From: Gerris lacustris
Lineage: Eukaryota; Arthropoda; Insecta; Hemiptera; Gerridae
NCBI GenBank assembly: GCA_951217055.1
Contig: OX578277.1
Span: 103,729,511 to 103,793,510, forward strand
DNA length: 64,000 bases
Direction: 5' to 3'
Part shown: positions 1 through 12,425 of the stretch, in pieces
Layout of the letters: each line of letters starts with the position of its first letter
Numbering within the stretch: position 1 is the stretch's first letter
Position numbers and translations under genes: made by a program
Notes under the pieces: generated by a model
What the model was told of the DNA's origin: nothing
The model's input: only the letters and a program-made list of their open reading frames with translations
The model's database searches: none

Positions 1-54
1 CAAATAGCAGATTTGCAATCTATTTCTTCAAAGTTTTCTGGGAGAGGGCCAGAA

Positions 55-628
55 AAGGACATAAAGGCAGAGACGCAGGAAACACAGAAACAAAGAAAAA
101 ACTGTTAGAAGCTTGGAGAAAAGGGCAGAACATACTCAATCGTTTCTGGGAAATATGGAAAGAACAATATCTAGCTGGACTAAGGGAAAGGAGCAAAGCA
201 GCTCACAATCAGGGAAGAGTTGTAGAAGTAAGGAAACCGGAAATAGGAGACGTTGTGTTAATTAGTGAACTTGGAAAGTTGGTAAAATACAAGAACTAAT
301 ACTGAGCCGAGACAACGAGATAAGATCAGCATTGGTAAGAGTAGGCAATTCCAACAAGCCACTTAGAAGATCAATTGCGATGTTATATCCAATCGAAGTC
401 GAACGTCAAGATCAAGAGGACCAGCTCAACACAGAAAGCGGGGAGGATCGCCGAGGCGAAATTTAGACCACAAATCACCACTAAGAGGCGCCGGAGTGTC
501 GCCATAGCGATGCAATTTGTTTTGTTTATGTTGTCATTGAATTAATAATAGTGTCAGTTTGTAAATATACGAGTGAAAAGAAGAGAATAGTCTGTCCTTA
601 TTCCATAGTTATAAGAGGGATACAGGAC
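55..628 (+). mobile_element. Duplicated 3' end of BEL/Pao element
   Basis: This block appears identical to 5673-6246 by eye, at a constant offset of 5618. It includes the last part of the polyprotein reading frame, the 3' untranslated part and a terminal repeat. Because it contains coding sequence, it is not a simple LTR. The likeliest reading is the remains of an upstream element joined in tandem and sharing the LTR with the complete copy downstream. Bases 1-54 do not match the element. Confidence 0.75.
497..628 (+). repeat. Candidate 5' LTR of BEL/Pao element
   Basis: The non-coding part shared with 6115-6246 begins TGTCGCC and ends around GGGATACAGGAC. A tract starting TGGTAGCAGAGG follows and could be the primer binding site. 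An LTR of about 130 bp would be short for this superfamily and the exact ends are uncertain, since no clean target duplication is visible. Confidence 0.4.
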
Positions 629-742
629 AAGGTGGTAGCAGAGGATATGTCAATCTGAAACGCAGGGCTTCAGATTGGCGGTATAAGTGGAAAAGATCCA
701 GAGAAGAAAGAAAACAACTTCGAAAAGGTATAAAACTAGAAT

Positions 743-3700
743 ATGACAACAACGGGAAATGTAAGAAAAGCCTTAGGTCCAGCAAAGGCGCGGCTCGTAG
801 AATTACTTCGAATAATTAAGAATGTTAAAACGGACGAACAGTTAGAAGTAGAAGACATTGACGGACATTTAGAAAAATTAGGAAAATTTAGTGACACATA
901 CTTTAAACTTAGGGTAAAGTTAGAACAGTTAGCTGGAGACGACAAGACGGAACTAGCAAAAATAGACGATGAATTTGTGGAGCAGACAGAACTTCAATTT
1001 GAAGTAGACGAAGTGACGTGTGACTTAAAACTTCTAAAAAATAAAATAATTAAAAATCAGGAAAAGAGGCAAGAGATTCCTAATTCAGTCCAAAGTACTA
1101 GGTCTATTGTAAAACTTCCAGAACTAGTTATTCAGAAATTTAAAGGGGATAGTTTACAATGGGCAGGGTTTTGGGATTCTTTTGAGGCTTCGATTCACTC
1201 GAGAACCGAAATAAAAGACGTTGACAAATTTAATTATTTAAAAACATATTTGACAGGTGAAGCTTTAGGTTGTATTGCGGGACTTTCAATTACGAATTTA
1301 AATTACAAAATTGCGATTGATTTACTAAAAGAGAGATATGGAAACGACAGCGTAATAAAATGTAACTTATACGACCAACTAAGACTTTTGGCCCGAGCTA
1401 CAAATCTGACGTCAAAATTAAGACAAACGTACGACAAGATAGAAGGATTTCTGAGATCGCTAGAAGCACTAGGAGAAGATATATCTCATACACATTTGGT
1501 CCCACTCATAATATCAAAATTTCCTCCAGAAATTATTTTAAAGTTAGAAGAGGAAAAAGATACTTCAAGTATAACTCCTAAGGATTTAAGAGCATTTCTT
1601 AATAGGCTCATTTCAGCGCGAGAAAAGTTAGAAACTCGCCTGAACGATTACAAGGGGAAAGATTTCAATGGAGAAAACAGTCAGAAAAGTAATGACATTA
1701 TAAGTTATAATTTGACTAGAAATGGGAATGATAATAGAGAAACACGAACTACCACAAAGGCGTTAGTTGCTAAAGGAGCCCAATGTAAGCTGTGCTCAAA
1801 AAAGCACTGGAGTGATCAGTGTGATGTTTATAGGACTCTTGAAGAAAGAAAAAATAGACTCAAGGAAATGGGTGCGTGTTTTATTTGTTTATCTACTTAT
1901 CATAACGCTAAATCGTGTGGGGCTGTCAAACCATGCTATTATTGTAAACAATCGAAATGTCATAACAGAATTTTGTGTCCAAAACATTGCCTAAATAAAG
2001 ATTCGGAGAAAACATTTCAAAAATCAATTTCGGCAGTAATTAATTCTAAAAATAAGAGAGAAATTTCAGAACTAGAAATGAACAATAATATAGAGAATGA
2101 AGGGGACGAAACGGTGCATTTGCAAACGGCAATAGTTGAACTAGTCAACCCTTTGAATAGACTGACTAAACACGTCAGGGCTCTTCTAGACAGTGGCAGT
2201 CAAAGATCCTATGTGACGGAAAGATTAGTCAGGACATTGAACTTAAAGAAAAATAATAAAGAACAAATTTCTGTCTTCGTGTTTGGAACAGAAAGACCAA
2301 AAGTTATAGAAACGGCAACTGTTAACTTTGAAATTAAATTAAAGAATGGAAAAGAATTTAAAGTTAAAGCCAATGTAGTTCCATCGATTTTAAAAGAATT
2401 TAGAATACATCCAATATTAACGGAAGTTAAGGAAAAATACCCGAACTTAGGCCTGGCAGACGACTTAAATAAATTTAATGGTAACGTGGAAGAGATTGAC
2501 ATGTTAATAGGAAACGGATATTACTTTGATCTGATTGAATCTGACAAGATAGAAATAGGTCCAGGATTACATTTAGTTAGTACTAAGTTAGGTTGGATAG
2601 TTAGTGGTAGAGAAAAACGGGCGGATCGTAAATCAGATATAAGTTTTTGTACGTTCACAAAAATGGTTGATGAACTAAATTATTTTGAAAAGCCAGATTA
2701 TCCATTAGTTCCAGTTCCAGATAAAGATTTAGACCTTAGTAAACTGTGGGATCTCGAAAGTATTGGTATAAGAGAAAACCCGATAGAAACAGAAGACGAC
2801 TTCGCTCTAAAAAAGTTTGAGGATAGTATTAAGATGATTGACGGTAGATACCATGTCGCTTGGCCATGGAGGGAATATCCACCTGAAATCCTAGATAATT
2901 ATTATTTAGCACTAGGAAGATTGAAGTCTCTATGTAAAAGACAAAACTTACAAATTTTGACAAAGTACAACGCGATAATACAAGAGCAATTAGAGGTGGG
3001 AATTATTGAGCCCATAACAGGAAAGACTGTGACTGATGATATCAAGCATTATCTGCCACACCATGCAGTAATTACTCCGTTCAAAAATACAACTAAAATA
3101 AGAGTAGTCTATGATGCGTCAGCTAAGAGTAAAAAATCAGAGAAAAGTCTAAACGAATGCCTAATGAGAGGTAGGATCCTGATGGAGGATTTAGGAGGAA
3201 TATTAATTAGATTTAGAATGTTTAAAATAGCACTTGTGTCGGATGTAGAAAAAGCGTTCTTGCAAATAGGCTTACATTTAAAGGACAGAGATGTAACACG
3301 GTTCATTTGGATAAAAGACATTACCAAGCCACCAACACCAGATAATTTAATTGAATTTAGGTTTACTCGAGTTGCATTTGGTATAATTTCCAGTCCTTTT
3401 TTGTTGAATGCAACTATACAAAGTCACTTAAACTTTATAGGAAGTAAAGTGTGCAAGCAAATAGCAAAAAACATTTATGTTGACAATGTTCTGTGTGGAG
3501 CAGAAGAGGAAGAAGAAGCCTTAGACTTGTACAGAGAAACTAAGGAAATATTCCATTCAGCAAAAATTAATATCAGAGAATTTAGTTGTAATTCGGAAAG
3601 AGTTAGAGAAAAAATTAATCAAGAAGATTTAGCGGAAAGTAATACAGCCGGAGTTTTAGGTTTGAAATGGACTGTAGATTTAGATACACTATCAATTAAA

Positions 3701-5917
3701 GAAAATTATAAAACAATTGTTTCGGAAATGAAATCAAAAAGAGATATCTTAAAGTATGTAGCTTCATTTTTCGATCCGTTAGGTTTATTGGTTCCGGTAA
3801 CAATTCTAGGAAAAATATTTTTAAGAGAACTTTGGCAGGAAAAATTAAAATGGGATGATATAATATCTGAAAAATTAAATCATCAGTGGAAAGAGATTTA
3901 TTCTAAGATGGAAAGTTTAGGAAAAATTAATATCCCAAGATGGACGGAATATGATAGAAAAAAAGATCTAGAGTTAATAACATTCTGCGATGCTTCAAAG
4001 GATGCTTATGCAACGGTGACTTATTTTAGAGTTAAAGACAGTACTAGGACTATAACTAAATTAGTATTTGCAAAAGCAAGATTGGCTCCAATTAAAAAGA
4101 TATCGATTCCCAGATTAGAACTTTTAGGGGCTGTTATAGGGGTTAGATGTATGAAATTCGTGGAAGAACAAGTATCTATACCTATAAAAAACAAATGGTT
4201 ATTTATGGACACGAAATGTGTACTACACTGGCTTAATTCGACCAAGCCACTACCTCTATTTGTCGAAAGAAGAATTAGAGAAATAAAAAACCATGAGGAT
4301 GTTAAGTTTAGATTTGTACCCGGAGACGAAAATATAGCGGATCTAGCTACAAGAGGCTGCTCAGCTCAGGAGTTAGAAGGAAATGAAGCGTGGTGGAATG
4401 GACCAAAGTGGCTTATAGAGAGTGAAGACCAATGGCCTGAGGGGCACATACACTTTAGTGGTATACCTAAAGAGCACATAGAAGAGTCACTTGAGGAAAC
4501 TGAACAAGAAGTTCAGACGGTTATAGGTCTTAGTGTGGCAGACAATAACTTGTCTCCATTCGAAATAGATGAAACTAGCTTTTCAACTTACAAAAGACTT
4601 ATTTGCGTAACAGCAATATGCTTTAGAGTTTTTAATAGATTTAAGAAAAACCAGATTACATTTAAAGAGTCGGTTAAAATTAGTGAACAATATTGGATTA
4701 GATATATACAAAGAAGATATTACGGAAAGGTACTTACAGATTTGAAATTAGGAAGAAGAAATGATATTCAGCTTCAGTTAGGGTTATTTTTAGATAAGGA
4801 TTTGATCTTAAGATGTAAAGGTCGCATACAGAATTCAGACATTTCATATGATCAAAAATTTCCAATTTTATTACCACCAAAAATTCATTTTTCTAAGTTA
4901 TTAGTTTTAAAAGTTCATGAAAAGAATTGTCATATTGGGGTTTCCCACACGTTAGCTGAATTAAGAAAAACAATTTGGATTCCAAGAGGAAGGGCTTTCA
5001 TTAGCAGTGTAATTAAAAAATGTATTTTATGCAAAAGGTTAGATGGGGGACCATATAAAATGCCAATATTTCCAGCATTACCAGATTACCGAGTTTCTAA
5101 GAATATAGCATTTTCAAAAGTTGGATTAGACTATTTTGGACCACTGTATTTTAAATTTTTCGAAAAAAGCAATAAATGTTGGGTTTGTTTATTTACGTGT
5201 TTAACGACAAGGGCAATCCATCTGGAGATAGTATATGACATGACTGCGGACGAATTTCTTCACTGTTTACGTAGATTCGTAGCTAGAAGGGGAAAACCTA
5301 CACTCATACTCTCAGATAATGCAAAACAGTTCCATTTGACTAGCTCAATAGTGACAGACAAAGGGGAAATACGAACAGTTTTTACAGACGAGAACACAGA
5401 AAGGTACTGTGCAGACAATAACATAGACTGGACTTTTGCGACAGAACTTGCTCCGTGGACAGGAGGAGCTTACGAGAGAATGGTAGGACTCACGAAGCGA
5501 GCGCTGAAAAAATCAATTGGGAAAACTCAACTTACCCTGAGCCAGCTTCACACCATAATGACAGAAGTAGAAGCTGTAGTCAACTCTCGACCGTTGATAT
5601 ACGTAGGCCCAGAAATAGAGGATGAAGTGATTACACCTTCAGACTTTCTAGGGATCAAGGCTGCGACCCTGGAAGGACATAAAGGCAGAGACGCAGGAAA
5701 CACAGAAACAAAGAAAAAACTGTTAGAAGCTTGGAGAAAAGGGCAGAACATACTCAATCGTTTCTGGGAAATATGGAAAGAACAATATCTAGCTGGACTA
5801 AGGGAAAGGAGCAAAGCAGCTCACAATCAGGGAAGAGTTGTAGAAGTAAGGAAACCGGAAATAGGAGACGTTGTGTTAATTAGTGAACTTGGAAAGTTGG
5901 TAAAATACAAGAACTAA
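743..5917 (+). CDS. BEL/Pao retrotransposon Gag-Pol polyprotein (C-terminus frameshifted)
   Basis: A 1724-residue single-frame polyprotein of the BEL/Pao class. In order it shows an N-terminal gag-like region, three Cys/His knuckles (CKLCSKKHWSDQC, CFICLSTYHNAKSC, CYYC...), an aspartic protease with DSGS at residue 483, and a reverse transcriptase with YVDN at 912-915. A Pao-type RNase H-like region (FCDASKDAYA) follows, then an HH-CC zinc-binding domain and an integrase core beginning at D1463 (LDYFG, LSDNAKQF, GGAYERMVG). The last residues belong to the conserved C-terminal domain of these integrases. The frame breaks at about 5891, and the remainder of that domain is readable in the -1 frame up to about 6083. 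The same break occurs in the upstream duplicate. The second catalytic Asp of the usual YVDD box is Asn; I recall this variant in other BEL/Pao proteins, so it need not be inactivating. Confidence 0.93.
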   Translation: MTTTGNVRKALGPAKARLVELLRIIKNVKTDEQLEVEDIDGHLEKLGKFSDTYFKLRVKLEQLAGDDKTELAKIDDEFVEQTELQFEVDEVTCDLKLLKNKIIKNQEKRQEIPNSVQSTRSIVKLPELVIQKFKGDSLQWAGFWDSFEASIHSRTEIKDVDKFNYLKTYLTGEALGCIAGLSITNLNYKIAIDLLKERYGNDSVIKCNLYDQLRLLARATNLTSKLRQTYDKIEGFLRSLEALGEDISHTHLVPLIISKFPPEIILKLEEEKDTSSITPKDLRAFLNRLISAREKLETRLNDYKGKDFNGENSQKSNDIISYNLTRNGNDNRETRTTTKALVAKGAQCKLCSKKHWSDQCDVYRTLEERKNRLKEMGACFICLSTYHNAKSCGAVKPCYYCKQSKCHNRILCPKHCLNKDSEKTFQKSISAVINSKNKREISELEMNNNIENEGDETVHLQTAIVELVNPLNRLTKHVRALLDSGSQRSYVTERLVRTLNLKKNNKEQISVFVFGTERPKVIETATVNFEIKLKNGKEFKVKANVVPSILKEFRIHPILTEVKEKYPNLGLADDLNKFNGNVEEIDMLIGNGYYFDLIESDKIEIGPGLHLVSTKLGWIVSGREKRADRKSDISFCTFTKMVDELNYFEKPDYPLVPVPDKDLDLSKLWDLESIGIRENPIETEDDFALKKFEDSIKMIDGRYHVAWPWREYPPEILDNYYLALGRLKSLCKRQNLQILTKYNAIIQEQLEVGIIEPITGKTVTDDIKHYLPHHAVITPFKNTTKIRVVYDASAKSKKSEKSLNECLMRGRILMEDLGGILIRFRMFKIALVSDVEKAFLQIGLHLKDRDVTRFIWIKDITKPPTPDNLIEFRFTRVAFGIISSPFLLNATIQSHLNFIGSKVCKQIAKNIYVDNVLCGAEEEEEALDLYRETKEIFHSAKINIREFSCNSERVREKINQEDLAESNTAGVLGLKWTVDLDTLSIKENYKTIVSEMKSKRDILKYVASFFDPLGLLVPVTILGKIFLRELWQEKLKWDDIISEKLNHQWKEIYSKMESLGKINIPRWTEYDRKKDLELITFCDASKDAYATVTYFRVKDSTRTITKLVFAKARLAPIKKISIPRLELLGAVIGVRCMKFVEEQVSIPIKNKWLFMDTKCVLHWLNSTKPLPLFVERRIREIKNHEDVKFRFVPGDENIADLATRGCSAQELEGNEAWWNGPKWLIESEDQWPEGHIHFSGIPKEHIEESLEETEQEVQTVIGLSVADNNLSPFEIDETSFSTYKRLICVTAICFRVFNRFKKNQITFKESVKISEQYWIRYIQRRYYGKVLTDLKLGRRNDIQLQLGLFLDKDLILRCKGRIQNSDISYDQKFPILLPPKIHFSKLLVLKVHEKNCHIGVSHTLAELRKTIWIPRGRAFISSVIKKCILCKRLDGGPYKMPIFPALPDYRVSKNIAFSKVGLDYFGPLYFKFFEKSNKCWVCLFTCLTTRAIHLEIVYDMTADEFLHCLRRFVARRGKPTLILSDNAKQFHLTSSIVTDKGEIRTVFTDENTERYCADNNIDWTFATELAPWTGGAYERMVGLTKRALKKSIGKTQLTLSQLHTIMTEVEAVVNSRPLIYVGPEIEDEVITPSDFLGIKAATLEGHKGRDAGNTETKKKLLEAWRKGQNILNRFWEIWKEQYLAGLRERSKAAHNQGRVVEVRKPEIGDVVLISELGKLVKYKN

Positions 5918-6114
5918 TACTGAGCCGAGACAACGAGATAAGATCAGCATTGGTAAGAGTAGGCAATTCCAACAAGCCACTTAGAAGATCAATTGCGATG
6001 TTATATCCAATCGAAGTCGAACGTCAAGATCAAGAGGACCAGCTCAACACAGAAAGCGGGGAGGATCGCCGAGGCGAAATTTAGACCACAAATCACCACT
6101 AAGAGGCGCCGGAG

Positions 6115-6246
6115 TGTCGCCATAGCGATGCAATTTGTTTTGTTTATGTTGTCATTGAATTAATAATAGTGTCAGTTTGTAAATATACGAGTGAAAAGAA
6201 GAGAATAGTCTGTCCTTATTCCATAGTTATAAGAGGGATACAGGAC
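6115..6246 (+). repeat. Candidate 3' LTR of BEL/Pao element
   Basis: Matches 497-628 without visible differences. It is followed at 6247 by unrelated sequence with a short hairpin (GTAGTTGTC...GACAACTAC) and a 20-base A run. Identity of the two copies suggests a young insertion or recent tandem duplication. Confidence 0.4.
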
Positions 6247-7976
6247 TGTAGTTGTCTTTGACAACTACAAAAAAAAAAAAAAAAAAAAGTAGTTGTTGTA
6301 GTTTTTTTTTTCGGGAAAACGAGTTTATGGCTAGATTGAGAGTTAATATTGAGCAACGTGCAACCGTTTCTCTGCTGAAACTCACTATAAAAGCTCAGCT
6401 ATAAAGGTATGGAGAGACCGGCGGGAAACTCAGCCCGCATGTTCCTGCAACATCTGCGATAAGGCAGTTGGTGTTGAAGTTTGAAGAAAGTTCACTTGGT
6501 GTCAACAAATCTTCAGAGGGAAATTCGACAGGTAACCGGCGAAATCGGCAGGGACATGTGCGAATATCAATCACCGGGTTACTGACTGGATATAGACATG
6601 GACATATCGCAGCCCCGCTTCAGAAGGGACGTTTTTAATTTGTATTTGTGTAGATCAAGAATATACCTATGTGATAGCAATGCCTAAGGAGTAGCTTTAT
6701 ATAAAAAATTCCTTTATCATTTCTGTAAATTAGGAATAGTTATTCTGTGAGACCCTGTATTTGTTTACTTTACTATACAGCGTGTCTGTAAAAGGTCTTG
6801 CAAAAACCTTGTCACGTGTTGCTGTTGCTTAATTTGGACGCTATACGGCACTGGTGTTACAATTTTGAAATTGGTTCTTTTCTATTAAATTTAAAACGGT
6901 CTACAATTTTTCTGTAATTTGGTATGTTAGTATGTATAACTTAATGGGGCAAAAGGAAAAACCATATCAAAATTAAGATTATTAATTAATCAATCCATGG
7001 TAGTAAAACTTAGGTATTTTAGTAATTGCGTATAGATATTTCAAATTTCTACGCCAGTGAAAGAAAAGGGGTTTAGGTATGAAATTTATAATTAACCAAC
7101 TTATTTTTCTACAAAGAAGGTACTCTTGATAAGACTCGATTTCTCTCATGTGTTAATTAGCGAAATTTGCATTTTAGTACATCGCAGTATTTTTTACAAG
7201 AAAATTAAGCTACTAAAATATTCTTTAAATAAAAATATGACTTCAAAAATATACCTACTCGTTTCGTGTTATCGTTATCAGGTACTTGCCTCTACTCAAA
7301 CACCTCTAGCAAAATCGTATTGGCAGTTTAAAATGCAAAAAAAGAAAAAAAAAGCAATTTCAAAATTGTAACTTCAGGGCCGTACAGCGCCCAATTAAAC
7401 CTACGTTGGACTAAGGTAAATTTACATAAGTCGGGTAATTCGGGCACAGACACCCTGTAAAATAAAGCTATTGAGCATTATTTATAAAAAATACAAAATC
7501 CTGTCACCGTGTTAAAAAGAGAATAAATAATAATACTCTCTCTAGATTCTTTTTTCATAAGTACCGTAAACTCTCGCACGTAACACGCAGGCTGAAATTT
7601 CAGGAAACATAAAAATTCTCCTATAGTACGCACCCGAAATGCGGGGATAAGTTTATGCGTACACTAGATGTCAATACATTTTTTTATTTTGGTATTTTTA
7701 AGAGGGGAAAAACAAAATCATTTAGATTTTGTATGAAATAATAATAATAATGAAATGTCCTTTATTGGCAGAAGTAAAACAGATTTGTATAAAAGAGTTT
7801 AGACTTGACACAAGGCTAACTTGGCCTTTGACCGTCGCGTCGCTAGAGTTGCTCATTGGCCGGACACATTGAGGTATTAGTTGATAATAATTTGATGTTA
7901 ATTAATACATAAATATGTAAACATTTTCTTCTTTGAAATAAGTTAAACAAAGCTATACACAATTATCACGAAATAG

Positions 7977-8013
<37 letters not shown>

Positions 8014-8199
8014 AAAAATGCATTTTTTAAATACAAATTATAAACAGGTTTTTAACAATTTCATTTAACCACCCCCGTATAAACCTATTCTATGAAAAGA
8101 TATGAAAAGATAAAAACATTAAATAAATATACCTAATTGAAGCGAGCTTCTTACATTCAACGAAATATGCATCTTGTCTGTTTGCAACGTTTACGTGTC
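6247..8199. other. Gene-free AT-rich stretch
   Basis: No convincing coding region or RNA gene is seen. It contains poly(A) runs (about 6269-6288 and 7980-8010) and short open frames without recognisable domains. Several fragments look like old repeats but I could not define their ends. Confidence 0.6.
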
Positions 8200-8438
8200 C
8201 AGGGCCGTCGCGAGAACATCGGGCGCCCGGGGCGAGCCTTAGCAAAGCCCCCCCCCCCCCCCCCCCCCCCCGATGACCAAACCACTCATAAAATATATTG
8301 ATTTTCTTCATTCAAGTTCCCATCAGGTTATAACAAATATTTATCAAACTAAGACAAAAACATAATTTATTTATTTCATAGAAAAAAACAAAATTATACA
8401 CTACAATTGTACCTAAAATTGCCAATTGTAGTAAACAA

Positions 8439-9456
8439 CACTAGACGTTAGGGAGCACAAAAAAAAGTCGCCGAAGACAGTCACTCGGAAGTACTCGGGA
8501 ATCATCGGGTACGCTCCACAGCCTACATCAACCCCCTTACGCTTACTCCTCTAGAACTTTAAACACGCACTCTTTCTTAACTCTTCCCTTTACTTATACA
8601 TATAATGTTTAACGAGATCATAGATTAAAAGAATGCTAATTAATTACGTGGAACTACTAATCCTCTTTAATTATTATAAACCAAAATAAAGACATCTTAA
8701 ATAAAATAATTAATCTTTTACAAAATTGATAATAATTAGGTCGCTTTTATTAGATATTTTAATTTTAATGCATATTCCATTTTATGCATTACATTATTAT
8801 TAATACATATTTCATACTGCCAATTATTAATATAATGTTTATTAATATGATAAATAATAAACTGAATATCTTACATATTTAGCATATTATTTATTATTTA
8901 AATATTTAATTAAAAAAAATAGTTATGTTGCAAAAATCAAACCAACCTTCTTAAATTAAAATAATACTCAGATTATGTTCTAGATTTTATAATATTCTAC
9001 GTAAATATATTAACATAATAATTTTTTTAATTTAAATCGATTAGTAAGAAATGGTTAATATGACCACCAGTGGATCATGTTATGATATTATAATATTTAT
9101 TAAGAATATTAAAAGAAAAGGGTTTTTATTAATATCTAATAATAATGTTATATGTTATTAATGTTATGTTTATATTTTAAACTGCTGGGAATTCTTAGAA
9201 TACGTGGTGTCACACCAAAGAAGAACCTCTCTCCTAATCAGTTCTACATTATACTTTCTTGTAAAAAAAAATAGATCGACTTCTTGGAGGGGGTTCTTAT
9301 AGCATTTTTATCTAAAATATTTTAGTTGCGTCTCGTAAAGAGAAGATAGGGTTGAATGCACTGCACAGTATAGGGCGGGGCTAGACCCGATCGTACTCGA
9401 CTGCCTTTGCTTCGGCTTTCTTCGGCGACTTTTTTTGTGCTCCCTAACGTCTAGTG
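8439..9456. mobile_element. Nested terminal-inverted-repeat element, about 1.0 kb
   Basis: The first about 39 bp (CACTAGACGTTAGGGAGCAC, an A run, then GTCGCCGAAG) are the reverse complement of the last 38 bp, differing by one base in the A run. A 7-bp direct repeat TAAACAA flanks both ends (8432-8438 and 9457-9463). Looser inverted similarity continues inward. No transposase is seen, so it is non-autonomous; I did not assign the superfamily. It sits inside the hAT element and is therefore younger. Confidence 0.8.
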
Positions 9457-10869
9457 TAAACAACTACGATAGGCTAACTAATAAAGTAGGCTGCAAGTAA
9501 TTTTTACACTGAAATGAAAAAATATAGTTATTGCTAGATTATTTTTTTGGTGTCAAAAATTAGCTTCAGTGAAGGGATTAGAATAGGAAATATATAGAGG
9601 AAATTATTTAAATTTATCATAATTATTTTGAATCACAAAATACCGCACATTTTGCATATTTTTGATATTTTTAGTAACAGCAGAAATATAGTTTTAGGGG
9701 GAGGGTGGGAGGACACGCTAATTGTTGATGTTTTTTGGCAAAATGACATGAACAATTAAACGCTATCCGCAAGTGTTATATATTTTCGTAATCTACTCTT
9801 CAACACCTCTCATTGATACCCCACTCAAAATTTTACAAAAAAAAACAAAAATCCACGTGACATGAATTCCGCCATTTTGGATTTGAGCAGCTGATAATTT
9901 TGAGTTCGCTATAATTTTCCTGTGTGCGTGTCAAAACGATCTTTAATACTGCAAAGTCTCATGTTTATATCTCTTTTGATTCAAAAGTAATTGGAACCTT
10001 ACAGAGTGATAGAGAGACAGACACAGGAATGAAACTATTAAGAGTTAAGGGGTAAAAAGGGTATTTTATGTGCATAGTAATGTTATAATTTATATTGGAC
10101 TATTTCCTATAGGCTAATGTATTTACAAACTGTATAAAAAAATTAAAAATATAAACACTAACTGGCCAACCTAAATAAATTAAATACCAAATGGTATACT
10201 TTCCAAGCCTTTGAATGAGCAAAGTCAATGGCGGCGATTGGACTATGGAATTGTGGGGGCGAGCTTGTCACACCACAGGGGGTTTGGGGGTAAGGAGAAG
10301 CCCCTACCAAAATGGGGGATCAAGGACATTTTTTAAAAACTAGGTGCAAATTGATAAGTTTTAAGAGTATTTGAGGCTAATTTTCTAGATGGGTCATCCT
10401 TGGGATTTTTATTTGAAATTTAAAAGTTTCGTAAATAAAGTTTAAACAAAATTTTAAAACTGAAAAAGTCAGGCCCATTAGTAAAAATAAAAGAAGTACA
10501 ATATTATTTTAAAATCCAGCTAGAATATATTGTGTTTTACAAACAAAACATGGCTAATTTAATCTTATGAATTGGCAAAAAAAAAAAAAAAAATATTATC
10601 TATAAAAAAGTAAAAAAAACTCTATTCGTGGTTCAGACAAATTATTCCCACATACCTATTACGGCGCAGGGTTGAAAAGTAAAAGTGTTCGTTAAATATT
10701 TACATTAACTATAATTTTTGATGTAGATACCCAAAATAGTAAATGCAACAATTACATGAAGAAATAGTAAATTAAACAAAAACAGTTTTCAAAGCAACGT
10801 TATTAAGTTACATTTCCCTAAGAAAGTGGGGCATCCGCCCCCTCCCCGTAATACCACCACTGAGCAAAA

Positions 10870-11069
10870 TTATGTAAATTTGTCTTTGAATTCCAATCTT
10901 TTTGCCTCTTTACTTTCAATGGAAAGGATTGCAAGTCCGTAGGTTCCTGTGTCATCGTTGACCGCAGATACGTTTTAATAGGTATTGTTAACAATATTGT
11001 AAGGCTTATCCAGAGATTGGTAAACAAGTCCTTTCGGCCTGTGTCTTTAATTAATAGCAAAACGCTCAA
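10870..11069 (-). pseudogene. hAT transposase C-terminal fragment
   Basis: The minus strand reads LFTNLWISLTILLTIP directly followed by IKTYLRSTMTQE, which matches the hAT C-terminal dimerisation region of zinc-finger-MYM/BED-type transposases. The usual stretch between LTIP and the KxYLRS block is missing, an internal deletion. One base is lost shortly after TDL, which shifts the frame: the following ILSIESKEAKRLEF block continues in another frame and ends at a stop at 10870-10872. It cannot make functional transposase. It lies near the right end of the 8200-11596 element and supports the hAT assignment. Confidence 0.75.
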
Positions 11070-11767
11070 TGGAGTTGACTTCTAATTCCTTCTTATTCAC
11101 GGTCCTGTAACTAGCTACAGTGTTATGTTCGCCCGTAATACATTTAGAATACGTCTACAAGAATAGCTATTAATTAAGAGAACACAGATTAAATCATTTG
11201 TATTGAATGAACGATAACAAGACATAGACATAGAGAGATAATAATCAACTCAACTAGTATTATTGTATGACAGGTTATCCATGACAACACAACAACAGTA
11301 CCGTGAATACTGCTAGCGCTAAACATATCAGGACGGTGTCGCTCCTAGTCCTCGGTACAAGAACCGATACCAATATACATACCAAACTCGTTCCCTTATT
11401 GGTACAAGTTCCGGTAAGGATAAAGACTCCAGCACTGTCGGAACAGTGACAAAGAGAGACTCGGTTCCACGTTCCGACACACCCCTATAATGAACCTTAA
11501 AAACATTTCTCAATTGCAATTGGTTCAGTATAAAAAATAATTTTTCAAATTTTTAAGGCGCCCCCTGCCGACCGCCCCACCCTCACGACGGCCCTGTACG
11601 TGTCCGACGATAACTTGAGTAAAAGTTGACCGACTTAGTTAGAATAAACACACAGATTCTGTTACCACTCGATACCAGGAACGTTTTGTAAACGACTTAC
11701 CCTTACCACAAAATAACAATAACTAAGCCAGTCCTTACTAAAAGAGGTGCACTTGAACGTACATGGT

Positions 11768-11783
11768 GGTCCTGAAAAGGACC
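11768..11783 (-). terminator. Histone 3' stem-loop of H2A
   Basis: Reads GGTCCTTTTCAGGACC on the minus strand, a 6-bp stem with UUUC loop, 23 bp past the H2A stop, with AAAC before and ACCA after. Confidence 0.95.
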
Positions 11784-11806
11784 GTTTTAAGCATGATTCC
11801 AGATTT

Positions 11807-12425
<619 letters not shown>

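Larger units (their letters stand above)
8200..11596. mobile_element. hAT-type DNA transposon, degraded
   Basis: The ends are inverted repeats starting CAGGGCCGTCG (8200 on the plus strand and the reverse complement ending at 11596). They are followed inward by G/C-rich tracts with GGGCGCC. An exact 8-bp target duplication TACGTGTC flanks the element at 8192-8199 and 11597-11604. CAGGG ends with an 8-bp duplication are diagnostic of the hAT superfamily. A decayed hAT dimerisation domain lies inside on the minus strand. A C run of about 22 at 8249-8270 and a second nested element (8439-9456) interrupt it. Confidence 0.85.

Noticed and set aside
55..628. Treating the whole 574-bp repeat as a BEL/Pao LTR
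   Set aside because: It contains about 400 bp of integrase C-terminal coding and leader sequence, does not begin with TG, and no target duplication flanks the pair.
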